64,000 nucleotides of DNA from Streptomyces rimosus (GTDB lineage: Bacteria; Actinomycetota; Actinomycetes; Streptomycetales; Streptomycetaceae), in the NCBI RefSeq assembly GCF_008704655.1, contig NZ_CP023688.1, forward strand, positions 1,984,001-2,048,000, read 5' to 3'. A program made the position numbers and the translations under genes. Under the pieces are notes generated by a model, which had not been told where the DNA came from, searched no databases, and worked only from the letters and a program-made list of their open reading frames with translations. Positions 15,988-24,718 of the stretch are shown here, piece after piece (the stretch's first letter is position 1; the number at the start of each line of letters is the position of its first letter).

Positions 15988-16830
15988 ATGACGACCCCCA
16001 CGCTCGGCAAGCCCGGCAGCCGGACGTCCGCCCCGGCGGACACGGGCGGCGCGGCCGCTTCGTACGCCGCTCGCATCGACCATGTCTCGAAGTCCTTCGG
16101 CCGCCCCGGCGCGCAGCAGCATGTGCTGGACGACATCAGCATCGATGTCGCGCCGGGCGAGTTCGTCTGTCTGCTGGGGGCGTCGGGCTGCGGCAAGTCG
16201 ACGCTGCTCAACCTCGTCGCCGGGCTGGACGGCCCGTCCGCGGGGAGCATCGAGACGCCCGGCGGCCGCCCGGCCCTGATGTTCCAGGAGCACGCGCTGT
16301 TCCCGTGGCTCACCGCGGGCCGCAACATCGAACTGGCGCTGCGGCTGCGCGGGGTGCCGCGCGCGGAGCGGCGCGGCGAGGCGGAGCGGCTGCTCGAACT
16401 CGTACGGCTCAAGGGCGCGTACGGCAAGCGGGTGCACGAGCTGTCCGGCGGCATGCGGCAGCGCGTGGCGATGGCCCGCGCGCTGGCGCAGGACAGCCGG
16501 CTGCTCCTGATGGACGAGCCGTTCGCGGCCCTCGACGCGATCACCCGCGACGTCCTGCACGACGAACTGACCCGCATCTGGCAGGAGTCCAACGACGGCA
16601 CCGCCAGCAGCGGCGGCCTGTCCGTCCTGTTCGTCACCCACAACGTCCGGGAGGCGGTGCGGCTCGCCGAGCGGGTGGTGCTGCTGTCCTCCCGGCCCGG
16701 CCGGATCGCCCGCGAGTGGAGCGTGGACATCCCGCATCCGCGGCGCATCGAGGACGCGGCCGTCGCCGACCTTTCCGTAGAGATCACCGAACAGCTCCGT
16801 GGGGAGATCCGCCGCCATGGCCAGCACTGA
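15988..16830 (+). CDS. Sulfonate/nitrate/taurine ABC transporter ATP-binding protein
   Basis: 280 residues. Walker A is GASGCGKST, the Q-loop is FQEHALFPW, the ABC signature is LSGGMRQR and Walker B is LLLMDEPF followed by the D-loop and the switch histidine in FVTHNVREA. A roughly 28-residue Ala/Gly/Thr-rich N-terminus precedes the domain. The ATG at 15988 was chosen because AGGAGGT (15974-15980) is seven bases upstream; a GTG at 15979 in frame lies within that site. The end overlaps the permease start by 14 bases, which suggests coupled translation of the transporter pair. Confidence 0.93.
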   Translation: MTTPTLGKPGSRTSAPADTGGAAASYAARIDHVSKSFGRPGAQQHVLDDISIDVAPGEFVCLLGASGCGKSTLLNLVAGLDGPSAGSIETPGGRPALMFQEHALFPWLTAGRNIELALRLRGVPRAERRGEAERLLELVRLKGAYGKRVHELSGGMRQRVAMARALAQDSRLLLMDEPFAALDAITRDVLHDELTRIWQESNDGTASSGGLSVLFVTHNVREAVRLAERVVLLSSRPGRIAREWSVDIPHPRRIEDAAVADLSVEITEQLRGEIRRHGQH

Positions 16831-17755
16831 GACCGGCACCACCGACACGGCCTCCGGGACGGCGGTGACCGGGGCCGCCGGGGCGCGGCCCGACGGCGCC
16901 GCCGACCTGGCCGGGCTGGAAGCCGGTCTGGACGCCCTCGACACCACCGTCACCGACCGCCGGCCCTGGCTGCGCAGGCTCGGCGCCAAGGCGGCGCCGC
17001 CGGTCGTCGCCATCGTCCTCGTCCTGGGCCTGTGGCAGCTCGCCTACCACTTCGAGCTCAAGGACCACTACCTGCTGCCCAGCCCGGTCGATGTCGCCCG
17101 GTCGCTCCAGGACAAGTGGCTCGAAGGCACCCTGCTCGACTACGTGTGGACCAGCGTGTCGCGCGGCGCGCTCGGCTTCCTGGCCTCGGTGGTGATCGGT
17201 ACGCCGCTCGGCCTGATCGTCGCCCGGGTCAAGCCGGTACGGGCCGCGATCGGGCCCATCCTCAGCGGCCTCCAGTCGCTGCCCTCGGTGGCGTGGGTGC
17301 CCGCCGCCATCATCTGGTTCGGCCTGAGCGACGCCACCATCTACGCGGTGGTGCTGCTCGGCGCGGTCCCCTCCATCGCCAACGGCCTGGTCTCCGGCGT
17401 CGACCAGATATCGCCGCTCTACCTGCGCGCCGGCCGCACGATCGGCGCCCGCGGCCTGACCGGCGTCCGGCACGTCCTGCTGCCCGCCGCGCTGCCCGGC
17501 TACCTCGCCGGCCTCAAGCAGGGCTGGGCGTTCTCCTGGCGCTCCCTGATGGCCGCCGAACTCATCGTCAACGCCGCCGACCTGGGCACCGGCCTCGGCC
17601 AGCTCCTGGAACAGGGCCGTGAGCTCCAGGACATGTCCTGGGTGCTGTCCGCCATCCTCCTCATCCTCATCGTCGGCATCGGCATCGAGCTGCTGATCTT
17701 CGCGCCGATCGAGCGGCGGGTGCTGCGCAGCCGCGGACTCCTGGTGAAGAGCTGA
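16817..17755 (+). CDS. Sulfonate/nitrate/taurine ABC transporter permease
   Basis: 312 residues. After an unusually long hydrophilic N-terminus of about 60 residues, rich in Thr, Ala and Asp, there are six or so membrane helices. The EAA loop that contacts the ATPase is present near RAGRTIGARGLTGVRHVLLPAALP, split here as AGRTIGARG then HVLLPAALPGYLAGLKQG. The order of binding protein, ATPase and permease is normal for SsuA/SsuB/SsuC-type systems. The chelatase gene starts three bases after its stop, so the operon continues. Confidence 0.92.
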   Translation: MASTETGTTDTASGTAVTGAAGARPDGAADLAGLEAGLDALDTTVTDRRPWLRRLGAKAAPPVVAIVLVLGLWQLAYHFELKDHYLLPSPVDVARSLQDKWLEGTLLDYVWTSVSRGALGFLASVVIGTPLGLIVARVKPVRAAIGPILSGLQSLPSVAWVPAAIIWFGLSDATIYAVVLLGAVPSIANGLVSGVDQISPLYLRAGRTIGARGLTGVRHVLLPAALPGYLAGLKQGWAFSWRSLMAAELIVNAADLGTGLGQLLEQGRELQDMSWVLSAILLILIVGIGIELLIFAPIERRVLRSRGLLVKS

Positions 17756-17758
17756 CCC

Positions 17759-18517
17759 ATGTACGTACCACCGGCCCTCCTCGTCATCGCGCACGGCAGC
17801 CGCGACCCGCGGCACGCGGCGACCGTCACCGCGCTGTGCGCGCGGGCCCGGGCACTGCGCCCCGGCCTGCGCGTCGAGGTCGCCTTCCTCGACTTCAACG
17901 CGCCGGATGTGCCCCGGGCGCTGGAGCGGCTGGCGGCGGACGGCGTACGGGAGGTGGTGGCCCTGCCGCTGCTGCTGACCCGCGCCTTCCACGCCAAGAC
18001 GGACATCCCGGCCGTCCTGCGGGAGGCCGGTGCGCGGCTCCCCGGACTCACCGTCCGCCAGGCCGACGTGCTCGGACCGTCGCCGCTGCTGACGGCCGCC
18101 CTGGAGCGGCGGCTGTACGAAGCCGGGCTGCGGCCCGGCGACCGGCGCTCGACCGGGGTCGTGCTGGCCTCGGCGGGCTCCTCCGACCCGGAGGCGATCG
18201 CAGTGATCGCTGAAATCGCGCGGGAGTGGCGGCGCACCACCGGTTGGTGCGCCGTGCGGCCTGCGTTCGCCTCCGCCTCGCTGCCCCGCACCGCGGACGC
18301 CGTACGGGCGCTGCGCGCCGACGGCGCCGCACGCGTGGCCGTGGCCCCGTACGTCATCGCCCCCGGCTTCCTCCCGGACCGCATCGCCCGCGGCGCCGAG
18401 GAGGCGGGGGCCGAGGTCCTCGCGGATGTTCTCGGATCGGCGCCGGAAGTGGCGCGGCTGCTGGTGCGGCGGTACGAGCAAGCGGCGGGGCGCGCGGTGC
18501 GGGCGCTGGCGGCCTGA
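17759..18517 (+). CDS. Sirohydrochlorin chelatase (CbiX/SirB-type)
   Basis: 252 residues, consistent with a long-form CbiX carrying two chelatase-like halves. The active-site histidine is in LLVIAHGSRDPR near the N-terminus, and a second metal-binding site fits VVALPLLLTRAFHAKTDIPAVL. The second half shows VVLASAGSSDPEA and VAPYVIAPGFLPDRIA. It inserts iron (or cobalt) into sirohydrochlorin. Being the last gene of the sulfur operon, it most likely provides siroheme for the sulfite reductase encoded at 9140. It starts three bases after the permease stop. Confidence 0.88.
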   Translation: MYVPPALLVIAHGSRDPRHAATVTALCARARALRPGLRVEVAFLDFNAPDVPRALERLAADGVREVVALPLLLTRAFHAKTDIPAVLREAGARLPGLTVRQADVLGPSPLLTAALERRLYEAGLRPGDRRSTGVVLASAGSSDPEAIAVIAEIAREWRRTTGWCAVRPAFASASLPRTADAVRALRADGAARVAVAPYVIAPGFLPDRIARGAEEAGAEVLADVLGSAPEVARLLVRRYEQAAGRAVRALAA

Positions 18518-18520
18518 CTT

Positions 18521-18550
18521 TCCGTACGGTCCGGCTCCGAATGCTACGTT
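18521..18550 (+). promoter_or_regulatory. Possible promoter of the Trypco2/STAND module
   Basis: A TACGTT box (18545-18550) fits the TANNNT -10 pattern, with a weak TTCCGT (18521-18526) 18 bases upstream. It lies in the 91-base gap after the sulfur operon, and the composition turns less GC-rich from here on. Weak evidence. Confidence 0.3.
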
Positions 18551-18608
18551 CGCTGCCACGGATTCGGGACGGCGACGGCCGGCCAGGGCTGTCGGAGCGG
18601 GGGAAGGC

Positions 18609-18965
18609 ATGGGCACGCAGGACCCTCTGGAGAACGTGGAACTCACCGCGGCCGTACAGGGGCTGAGGGATCAGCTGATGGCCGCCGTGGACGCGTCGGA
18701 CGGTCGGCCCATCAGGTTCGAGGTCGAGGAGATCAACCTGGAATTCGCCGTCGAACTGCGTCGCGACGCGCAGATCAAGGCCGGGTTCAAAGCCTGGGTC
18801 GTATCCGGCGACAGCCAGGCGGGAGCGGCCCGTACCGCCGCTCACAAGGTGTCGGTGAAACTGCGGCCGAAGAACTCCCGCGACGGCGGCCCGGTGGAGA
18901 TCGGGAATCAGGACGACGTGAGCATGGAGGTCTTCGGCGCCCCGCTCGACGGGCACCGTGAATGA
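18609..18965 (+). CDS. Trypco2-type small protein (partner of trypsin-like protease)
   Basis: 118 residues. A helical start (ENVELTAAVQGLRDQLMAAVD) is followed by a beta-rich core, PIRFEVEEINLEFAVELRRD, then AGFKAWVVSGDSQAG and HKVSVKLRPKN. This matches my recollection of the trypsin-co-occurring domain 2 family, in which a conserved R-F-x-V-x-x-x-x-L-E-F-x-V core and a W-V-V strand are typical. Such proteins are encoded next to trypsin-like STAND NTPases in predicted biological conflict systems, and their exact role is unknown. The start has GGGGAAGG upstream. Its TGA overlaps the ATG of the protease-NTPase by four bases, so the two are made together and probably interact. Confidence 0.75.
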   Translation: MGTQDPLENVELTAAVQGLRDQLMAAVDASDGRPIRFEVEEINLEFAVELRRDAQIKAGFKAWVVSGDSQAGAARTAAHKVSVKLRPKNSRDGGPVEIGNQDDVSMEVFGAPLDGHRE

Positions 18966-21900
18966 GCGCCCGGTCCGCCGAACGCATCGCCCTGGTACAG
19001 GCGGCCCGGCAGGGCAGCGGATTCCTCCTCACCTCACGGCTGGTCCTGACCTCGGCCCATCTGTTCGACGGGGCCGAGGACGTCCGCGTCGCCGTTCCCG
19101 GCGGTACGGGCGTCCAGCGCGGCCGGCTTCTGTGGCGCCGTCACGACGAGATAAGTGACGCCGCGCTGGTCGAGGCCGCCGGAGACCTGGTGGCCGACCC
19201 GGCGAAGTGCCGGATAGCGGATATCGCGTGGGGCAGGATCGCGGGCCTGGCCGCCTGGGAGAACTGCGAGGCGATCGGCTATCCCCGGATATCCCTGCAG
19301 GAGGGGAAACGGCCGGACACCGAGCAGATCGTCGGCACCCTGAAGCCCGGTTCCTCGCTCCTGCGCGGCCGTTACGTCCTGGACAGCGCCCATTCCCCGC
19401 CGCCCCACGCGGACGGCCCGTCCGCGTCACCGTGGCAAGGAATGTCGGGAGCCGCCCTTTTCGCCGGCGAATACCTGATCGGTGTGGTGTGCGGCGACCC
19501 GGTGCGCTGGGGGCACGCCCGTGTCGAGGCGGTCCCGGTTTCCGTCCTGGTCGGCGATCCCGCATTCGAGCGGGCGATGTGGGAAGCGGCCGGGGTGCGG
19601 CCGGAACTGACGGAGGTCGTCAGGCCGGTGGAACCGGCCGTTCAACCCCCGCCGGATTCCCCCGCATTCGTCTGGCAGCCGGTACGGGAAGCCGACCCGG
19701 CGGGTTTCGGAATCCACCGCGCGCCGGCGGCCCCGGGCCATGGGCAGGTGGTCGAGTACGTACCCCGCGCCGTCGACGCCCAGTTGGACGAACACCTCGA
19801 CGCACTGGCCGACTCCGGCGGGATGCTTCTGCTGACGGGCGACTCGGCGGCGGGAAAGACCCGGGCCCTTTTCGAGAGCATGCGCCGGAAGCTGGGTGAC
19901 CGGCTGGTCTGCGCCCCCGACCCGGACGCGGAATTGTCCGCGCTCCTCTCCTGCACCGGCGAGGAGAGGAGAGTCGTATGGCTCGACGATCTGCACGACT
20001 ATCTGCGCTCCGACGGGCTGACACTTTCGCTGCTCGACGGGCTGATCAGCCGGCGGGTCACGGTGCTCGCCACACTGCGTACGGAGTTCTACGAGCACTA
20101 CACCGACGACCAGGACGCCCCGTCCCTGACCCGGGGCACCGACCCCCGGCTGCCCTCTTCTCCGGGCCGAATCCTCCGCAGGGCACAGCACCTCACCCTT
20201 GAGCGCATCTGGACCGACGGTGAACGGCGGAATGCGTCCCGCAGCGCGGATCCGCGTATCGCCGAGGCATTGAGGTCCGACCGGGCCTATGGACTGGCCG
20301 AATATCTCGCGGCGGGCCCGCAGGTGCTCAAGATGTGGCGATCCGCTTCCCGGGTGAAAGGCAATCCGCGGGGAGCCGCGCTCGTCGCCGCCGCGATCGA
20401 CCTCGTACGTACCGGAGTGGGCTCCGCGCTGCCGCCGGAGGCGGTGGAGCGCCTGCACGAGCACTACCTCGACCGGGCGGGTGGCCCCGCGCTGCGGCCG
20501 GAAGGGCTGGACGAGGCGTGGGACTGGGCGGCGCGGATCGTCCTGGGGGTGACCAGCCCGCTGGTTCCGGGGCGGGGCGGGACGTGGAAGCCGTGCGATT
20601 ACCTGGTGTCCGATGTGGCGCGCCGGTCCCGGCCGGACGAACTGCCGGAGGAGGTGTGGGGAGAGGCGCTGCGTGTGGTGGACGACGCGCGGCGCGTGCT
20701 GGTGTCCACGGTGGCCCGGGTCGCCGGGCGGCCGGACGTCGCGAAGGACGTGCTCCGGCCGCTCGTGGCGGCCGACGCCCCGGACGCGCTGGTCCACTTC
20801 GGTGCGCTCCTGGCCGCGGAGCACGACCACGACGGGGCCGCCGACTGCTTCCGCCGCGCCTCGGACCTCGGCGACCCGACGGGTACGCACAACATGGGCT
20901 CGCTGTGTGTCGTACGGGACGATCTGGAGGGTGCGCGCGACTGGTACACGCTGGCGGTCGAGCGCGGTGAGTCGGCGTCGATCGGCGCCCTGGGCCTGGT
21001 CCACGAAAAGCTGGGGAACCGAGCGGAAGCGACACGTCTCTGGAAACGCGGCACCGAAGCCGGAGACCCCGGAAGCGCTTTGCAGTATTCCGACTGGCTG
21101 TCCTCGCAATGGCAGTCGGAGGAGGCGGTGGCGGCCCTGCGCATCGCGGCCGACGGCGCGCTTCCCTATGCGGCATTGTCGTACGCCGGTGTCCTTCTGC
21201 GCAAGGAGGACCACGAAACGGCAAACGCCTATGTGGCAAAGGCGTATGACGCGGCGGTGCGGCAAGGCCGGCTGGGTGAGCCGGCCGGTTGTCTGATGGC
21301 TGGGGTGACCGCGTATTCCCTCGGTGATGTCCGGGCCGGTGAGGAGTGGTGGCAACGGGCACGCGATAAGGGATGCGCGGTGGACTGGCACGTCGTGGAA
21401 TCCCCGGAGGGTTTTCCCGGCCTGCGACATCTGGCCGTCAGTTCGGAGGCATTGGACAAGCTCGGCGACAAGGGAGTCCGCCGTCTCATGCGGCTGCTGT
21501 GGGCCGCGGACTGCCAGGATTGCGGTTATCCCCTTCAGGACGGGGTGCCCGCGCTGTATGTGGACGACCATCGCACGACGGCGGAGGCCCGGCTGTTTCA
21601 TTTCGGCATGTGCCGATTCCCGCGGTGGAACACCTCCGCCCCGGTCACCTTCGCCAAAGACGCCGGGGTCACGTGGAGGGCGTTCAGCGGCGGGGTGACC
21701 GCGGGCGGGCAGCTGATTCCGGCGCTGGTCGTGAATCCCTCGTTCGAATCGGCGCAGTTGGTCCTGGACGATCAGGTCTGGACAGCGGCCGGCGCGTACG
21801 GGCCCCGGTCGGCGGGGAGCGCGGCGCTGCGTCTCCGGCCGCTGCGGGACGGATTCCCGCCCCGGCGCTCCGATTCCCTCGCCCGGGCGCTCATCGGTGA

Positions 21901-22141
21901 CGGCGTGGTGGCGGTGGCGGCTCTCACCGAGATCTGGTCCGCTCCCGCCACCGGGGAGCTGATCCGGCTCGTGCACCAAAGCGGTGGTCTGCTGCTCGTC
22001 ATGACCAGCGCTTTCGGGCCGGACAGTCCGGTCACGGCGGAAGAGCTGGAACGCCTGCTGGCGTCCTGGGACGCCATGGCGCGCTGGGTGCCGCTCACGC
22101 CCCGCCGCGCAACGGCAGCCGATGCAGTTCGACTTCGCTGA
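18962..22141 (+). CDS. Trypsin-like protease / STAND NTPase / Sel1-TPR repeat protein
   Basis: 1059 residues in one chain. Residues 1-200 are a trypsin-fold protease with a complete triad: H33 (TSAHLF), D66 (ISDAALV) and S162 (WQGMSGAAL). Residues about 270-600 are a P-loop NTPase: Walker A GDSAAGKT ends at T300, and Walker B VVWLDD is at 338-343, as in STAND ATPases. Residues about 605-805 are helical repeats of Sel1/TPR type, e.g. ALGLVHEKLGNRAEATRLW, the expected sensor. The final 250 residues are unrecognised and hold C851-x2-C854 and H880-x3-C884, a possible metal site. The likely logic is that target binding by the repeats triggers NTPase assembly and protease activation. It is coupled to the Trypco2 gene and ends overlapping the convergent phosphoesterase gene. 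Confidence 0.82.
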   Translation: MSARSAERIALVQAARQGSGFLLTSRLVLTSAHLFDGAEDVRVAVPGGTGVQRGRLLWRRHDEISDAALVEAAGDLVADPAKCRIADIAWGRIAGLAAWENCEAIGYPRISLQEGKRPDTEQIVGTLKPGSSLLRGRYVLDSAHSPPPHADGPSASPWQGMSGAALFAGEYLIGVVCGDPVRWGHARVEAVPVSVLVGDPAFERAMWEAAGVRPELTEVVRPVEPAVQPPPDSPAFVWQPVREADPAGFGIHRAPAAPGHGQVVEYVPRAVDAQLDEHLDALADSGGMLLLTGDSAAGKTRALFESMRRKLGDRLVCAPDPDAELSALLSCTGEERRVVWLDDLHDYLRSDGLTLSLLDGLISRRVTVLATLRTEFYEHYTDDQDAPSLTRGTDPRLPSSPGRILRRAQHLTLERIWTDGERRNASRSADPRIAEALRSDRAYGLAEYLAAGPQVLKMWRSASRVKGNPRGAALVAAAIDLVRTGVGSALPPEAVERLHEHYLDRAGGPALRPEGLDEAWDWAARIVLGVTSPLVPGRGGTWKPCDYLVSDVARRSRPDELPEEVWGEALRVVDDARRVLVSTVARVAGRPDVAKDVLRPLVAADAPDALVHFGALLAAEHDHDGAADCFRRASDLGDPTGTHNMGSLCVVRDDLEGARDWYTLAVERGESASIGALGLVHEKLGNRAEATRLWKRGTEAGDPGSALQYSDWLSSQWQSEEAVAALRIAADGALPYAALSYAGVLLRKEDHETANAYVAKAYDAAVRQGRLGEPAGCLMAGVTAYSLGDVRAGEEWWQRARDKGCAVDWHVVESPEGFPGLRHLAVSSEALDKLGDKGVRRLMRLLWAADCQDCGYPLQDGVPALYVDDHRTTAEARLFHFGMCRFPRWNTSAPVTFAKDAGVTWRAFSGGVTAGGQLIPALVVNPSFESAQLVLDDQVWTAAGAYGPRSAGSAALRLRPLRDGFPPRRSDSLARALIGDGVVAVAALTEIWSAPATGELIRLVHQSGGLLLVMTSAFGPDSPVTAEELERLLASWDAMARWVPLTPRRATAADAVRLR

Positions 22142-22607
22142 GCCGCCCCTCCCCCGCCTCCACCGTCATGTACGTACAGTACGGCTGCCGCCTGCGATCG
22201 GTCGGTGAGCCGGGGTTGAGCAGGCGCAGGCGGCCGTCCTCCGTGGTGGTGTCCCACGGAATGTGGCTGTGGCCGAAGACCAGGACGTCCAGGTCCGGGT
22301 ACCGTTCGGCGCACCGGCGTTCGCGGCCCTGTTTCTGGCCGGTCTCGTGGACCACACCCCAGCGCAGGCCGCCGAGTTCCGCGTAGGCGACCTCGGGCAG
22401 GCGGGCACGCAGTTCCGGGCCGTCGTTGTTGCCGTACACACCGATGAGCCGGCGGGAGCGGTCCTCCAGGAGGTCCAGCGTGGCGGTGTCCACCCAGTCG
22501 CCGGCGTGCACGACCACATCGGCGCGGGCCACCTCGTCCAGCAGCTCCGGCGGCAGGGCCTTGGCGCGTTTGGGCAGGTGGGTGTCGGACATCAGCAGCA
22601 GGCGCAC
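22095..22607 (-). CDS. YfcE/MJ0936-type metallophosphoesterase
   Basis: 170 residues, the usual size. The dimetal site motifs are all visible: SDTHLP, HAGDWVD, YGNNDG, VHE and FGHSHIP. Enzymes of this family are phosphodiesterases with broad in vitro activity and unknown physiological substrates. The GTG at 22607 gives a start (VRLLLMSDTHLP) that matches the family; the frame is open further upstream but runs under the preceding hydrolase gene. It is the third gene of a minus-strand operon and starts 16 bases after the hydrolase stop. Its last 47 bases overlap the 3' end of the convergent protease-NTPase gene. Confidence 0.9.
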   Translation of the reverse strand: MRLLLMSDTHLPKRAKALPPELLDEVARADVVVHAGDWVDTATLDLLEDRSRRLIGVYGNNDGPELRARLPEVAYAELGGLRWGVVHETGQKQGRERRCAERYPDLDVLVFGHSHIPWDTTTEDGRLRLLNPGSPTDRRRQPYCTYMTVEAGEGRLSEVELHRLPLRGGA

Positions 22608-22623
22608 GGGCCGACCGTACCTC

Positions 22624-24657
22624 TCACAGGCAGTCGCGCGGGATCGTCTCGTTCCAGGTGCGGGAGAAGACGCGGCGGTCGTTCTCGTAGCCGTCCAGGG
22701 TGGCGTCCACGATGAACTGCTTCTCGTCGCACCGTACTTCCTGGTGGGTGACCACCCGTACGTCCCAGTCGCCGCGCCGGAAGCGCATGGTCCACAGGGT
22801 TTCGCCGGTGGCGGAGGTGAAGTCGTCGGCGACGGTCGCATACCGCTCGTACGCGCGCCGGCCGACCTCCATGCCGGTGTCGTCCAGGCGGGCCAGACCG
22901 CGGTCCTTGACGATCTCCAGCTCGGAGTTGTAGCCGATCAGGTCGCGCTTGACCTCCCAGCGCTCCTCCGGCGCGGTCAGCTGGCTGACGGTCAGCGGCC
23001 GGGTGCCCTCCGGCTCGCCGAACGGGCGCGGCGGCAGCCGGTCGGGTTCGGTGGTGGGGCGTACCGGCAGCGTCAGGGTGCTGGTCCCCTCGTGCACGGT
23101 GAGCATGGCGGGCCGGGGCGGCGGCCAGGCCAGCGGCCAGTACGAGGTGGACAGCGACAGGCGGATGCGGTGGCCGGGCGGGAACGCCTGGGCGACGCCG
23201 TTGAGCTGGACGGTGGCGCGGTAGCGGCGGCCGGGCTCCAGGGGCTCCGGTTCGCCGATCGTCTCGTGGTGGGCGAGGTTGAGCACGCCGTAGGTGACGC
23301 GGGTGGCCCGGCCGTCGGGGGCCACGTCGGAGATCCGGGCGGCGACCATGGCGACCGGTTCGCTGACCGACAGGTCCAGTTCGACGGTGGGCGAGCCGAG
23401 GATCTCGACCCGTTCGGTGAGCCGGTCGCTGTCGAAGACGAGCGAGCCGCCGTCCTCCTCGCGCTGGTCGTACGGCAGGTCGGGCGGCGCGTTGTAGGAG
23501 GCCCACTTGCCGGCGAACTGGCCGACGGACAGCGGCGACTGCACGGTCAGCACGCCGCAGCCCCGGTCGCCGCACTCCTCGCCGTCGGCGCCGATCCGGT
23601 GCCGGAACAGCGGGCGGGCCACGGACCGGATGTGCGGGGAGGGCCAGTCGGGCTCGCCGACCCAGCGGCCGGGGCGGGTCTCGTAAGACGTGGACGGCGG
23701 CACGCTGTCCTGCATCCACGCGCTGAGCATCGGCCCGTCCATGACGCCGTTGTCGGCGCCCTTGAGCCAGTGGTCGAACCAGCGCACGACCTCTTGGAGG
23801 TAGCCGATCGCGGGGCCCGGTTCGCCCAGGTGGGGGAACTTGTGCGACCAGGGGCCGATCAGGCCCTTGCGTGGCACGTCGAGGCCGCCCAGCAGCCGCG
23901 TCACGGCGTTGGAGTAGCCGTCGGCCCAGCCGCTGGAGGCGAGGACCGGGCAGCGTACGGAGCTGTAGTCCTCGCAGACCGAGGCGTGCCGCCAGTAGGC
24001 GTCGCGGCGCTGGTGGCTCAGCCACTCCAGCGCCCACGGCCTGGTGTTCTCCAGCCGTTCCCGCCACATCCCGCGCCACCGCCCGCCCACCACGGCCGGG
24101 TCGGGCGGGCAGGTGCCGTAGGCGAACATGGTGCCCGCCTCGGCCAGGTTGTCGGAGAGCAGCTGGCCGCCCATGTAGTGCATGTCGTCGGCGTACCGGT
24201 CGTCGGTGAACGACGCGATGACGATGGCGCGCAGGCTCGGCGGCTGCCGGGCGGCGACCTGGAGGGCGGCGAAGGCGCCCCAGGACAGGCCCATCATGCC
24301 GGTGGTGCCGTCGCACCAGGGCTGTGCGGCCAGCCAGGCGAGCACGTCCTCGGCGTCGGCCTGCTCCTGCTCCAGGTACTCGTCCCGGAGCACTCCCTCC
24401 GACTCGCCGGTGCCGCGCAGGTCGACGCGGACACAGGCGTAGCCGTGGCCGGCGATGTAGGGGTGGTGGATGGAGTCGCGTACGGCGGTCAGGTCCCCCT
24501 TGCGGTACGGGATGTACTCCAGCACCGCCGGCACCGGCTCCTCGTCCGAGGCCGTGGGGCGCCAGATGCGCGCCGACAGGCGGGTGCCGTCGGAGACGGG
24601 GATGGTGACGTGGTCCTCCTCCGCCGTGGCGCAGGGCAGATTGCTCACGTAACGCAT
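22624..24657 (-). CDS. CocE/NonD-family alpha/beta hydrolase
   Basis: 677 residues. The N-terminal alpha/beta hydrolase has the nucleophile elbow GLSWGA (about residue 124) and the strand/helix motif ACVRVDLRGTGESEG typical of the CocE/NonD and X-Pro dipeptidyl peptidase group. A C-terminal jelly-roll of about 200 residues is present, e.g. AFPPGHRIRLSLSTSYWPL. It is longer than most members (about 550) because of an extra C-terminal region (about residues 560-677). There is no signal peptide, so it is cytoplasmic. It hydrolyses esters or amides of unknown identity. It follows the ATP-grasp gene by 61 bases, and GGAGAAGG precedes the ATG. Confidence 0.9.
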   Translation of the reverse strand: MRYVSNLPCATAEEDHVTIPVSDGTRLSARIWRPTASDEEPVPAVLEYIPYRKGDLTAVRDSIHHPYIAGHGYACVRVDLRGTGESEGVLRDEYLEQEQADAEDVLAWLAAQPWCDGTTGMMGLSWGAFAALQVAARQPPSLRAIVIASFTDDRYADDMHYMGGQLLSDNLAEAGTMFAYGTCPPDPAVVGGRWRGMWRERLENTRPWALEWLSHQRRDAYWRHASVCEDYSSVRCPVLASSGWADGYSNAVTRLLGGLDVPRKGLIGPWSHKFPHLGEPGPAIGYLQEVVRWFDHWLKGADNGVMDGPMLSAWMQDSVPPSTSYETRPGRWVGEPDWPSPHIRSVARPLFRHRIGADGEECGDRGCGVLTVQSPLSVGQFAGKWASYNAPPDLPYDQREEDGGSLVFDSDRLTERVEILGSPTVELDLSVSEPVAMVAARISDVAPDGRATRVTYGVLNLAHHETIGEPEPLEPGRRYRATVQLNGVAQAFPPGHRIRLSLSTSYWPLAWPPPRPAMLTVHEGTSTLTLPVRPTTEPDRLPPRPFGEPEGTRPLTVSQLTAPEERWEVKRDLIGYNSELEIVKDRGLARLDDTGMEVGRRAYERYATVADDFTSATGETLWTMRFRRGDWDVRVVTHQEVRCDEKQFIVDATLDGYENDRRVFSRTWNETIPRDCL

Positions 24658-24718
24658 GCGGCGACCTTCTCCTCACTGTCGTGCCCGCCGGCGCCGCCCC
24701 GCGGACCGGCCGCCCGGC

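Noticed and set aside
13890..16787. Very long minus-strand open frame opposite cysN and the sulfonate transporter genes
   Set aside because: High GC content keeps antisense frames open; the protein is low-complexity Gly/Arg/Ala and the plus-strand genes have clear domains.
19427..21979. 850-codon minus-strand frame under the protease-STAND gene
   Set aside because: Arg/Gly-rich translation without domain pattern; the plus-strand triad and P-loop are convincing.
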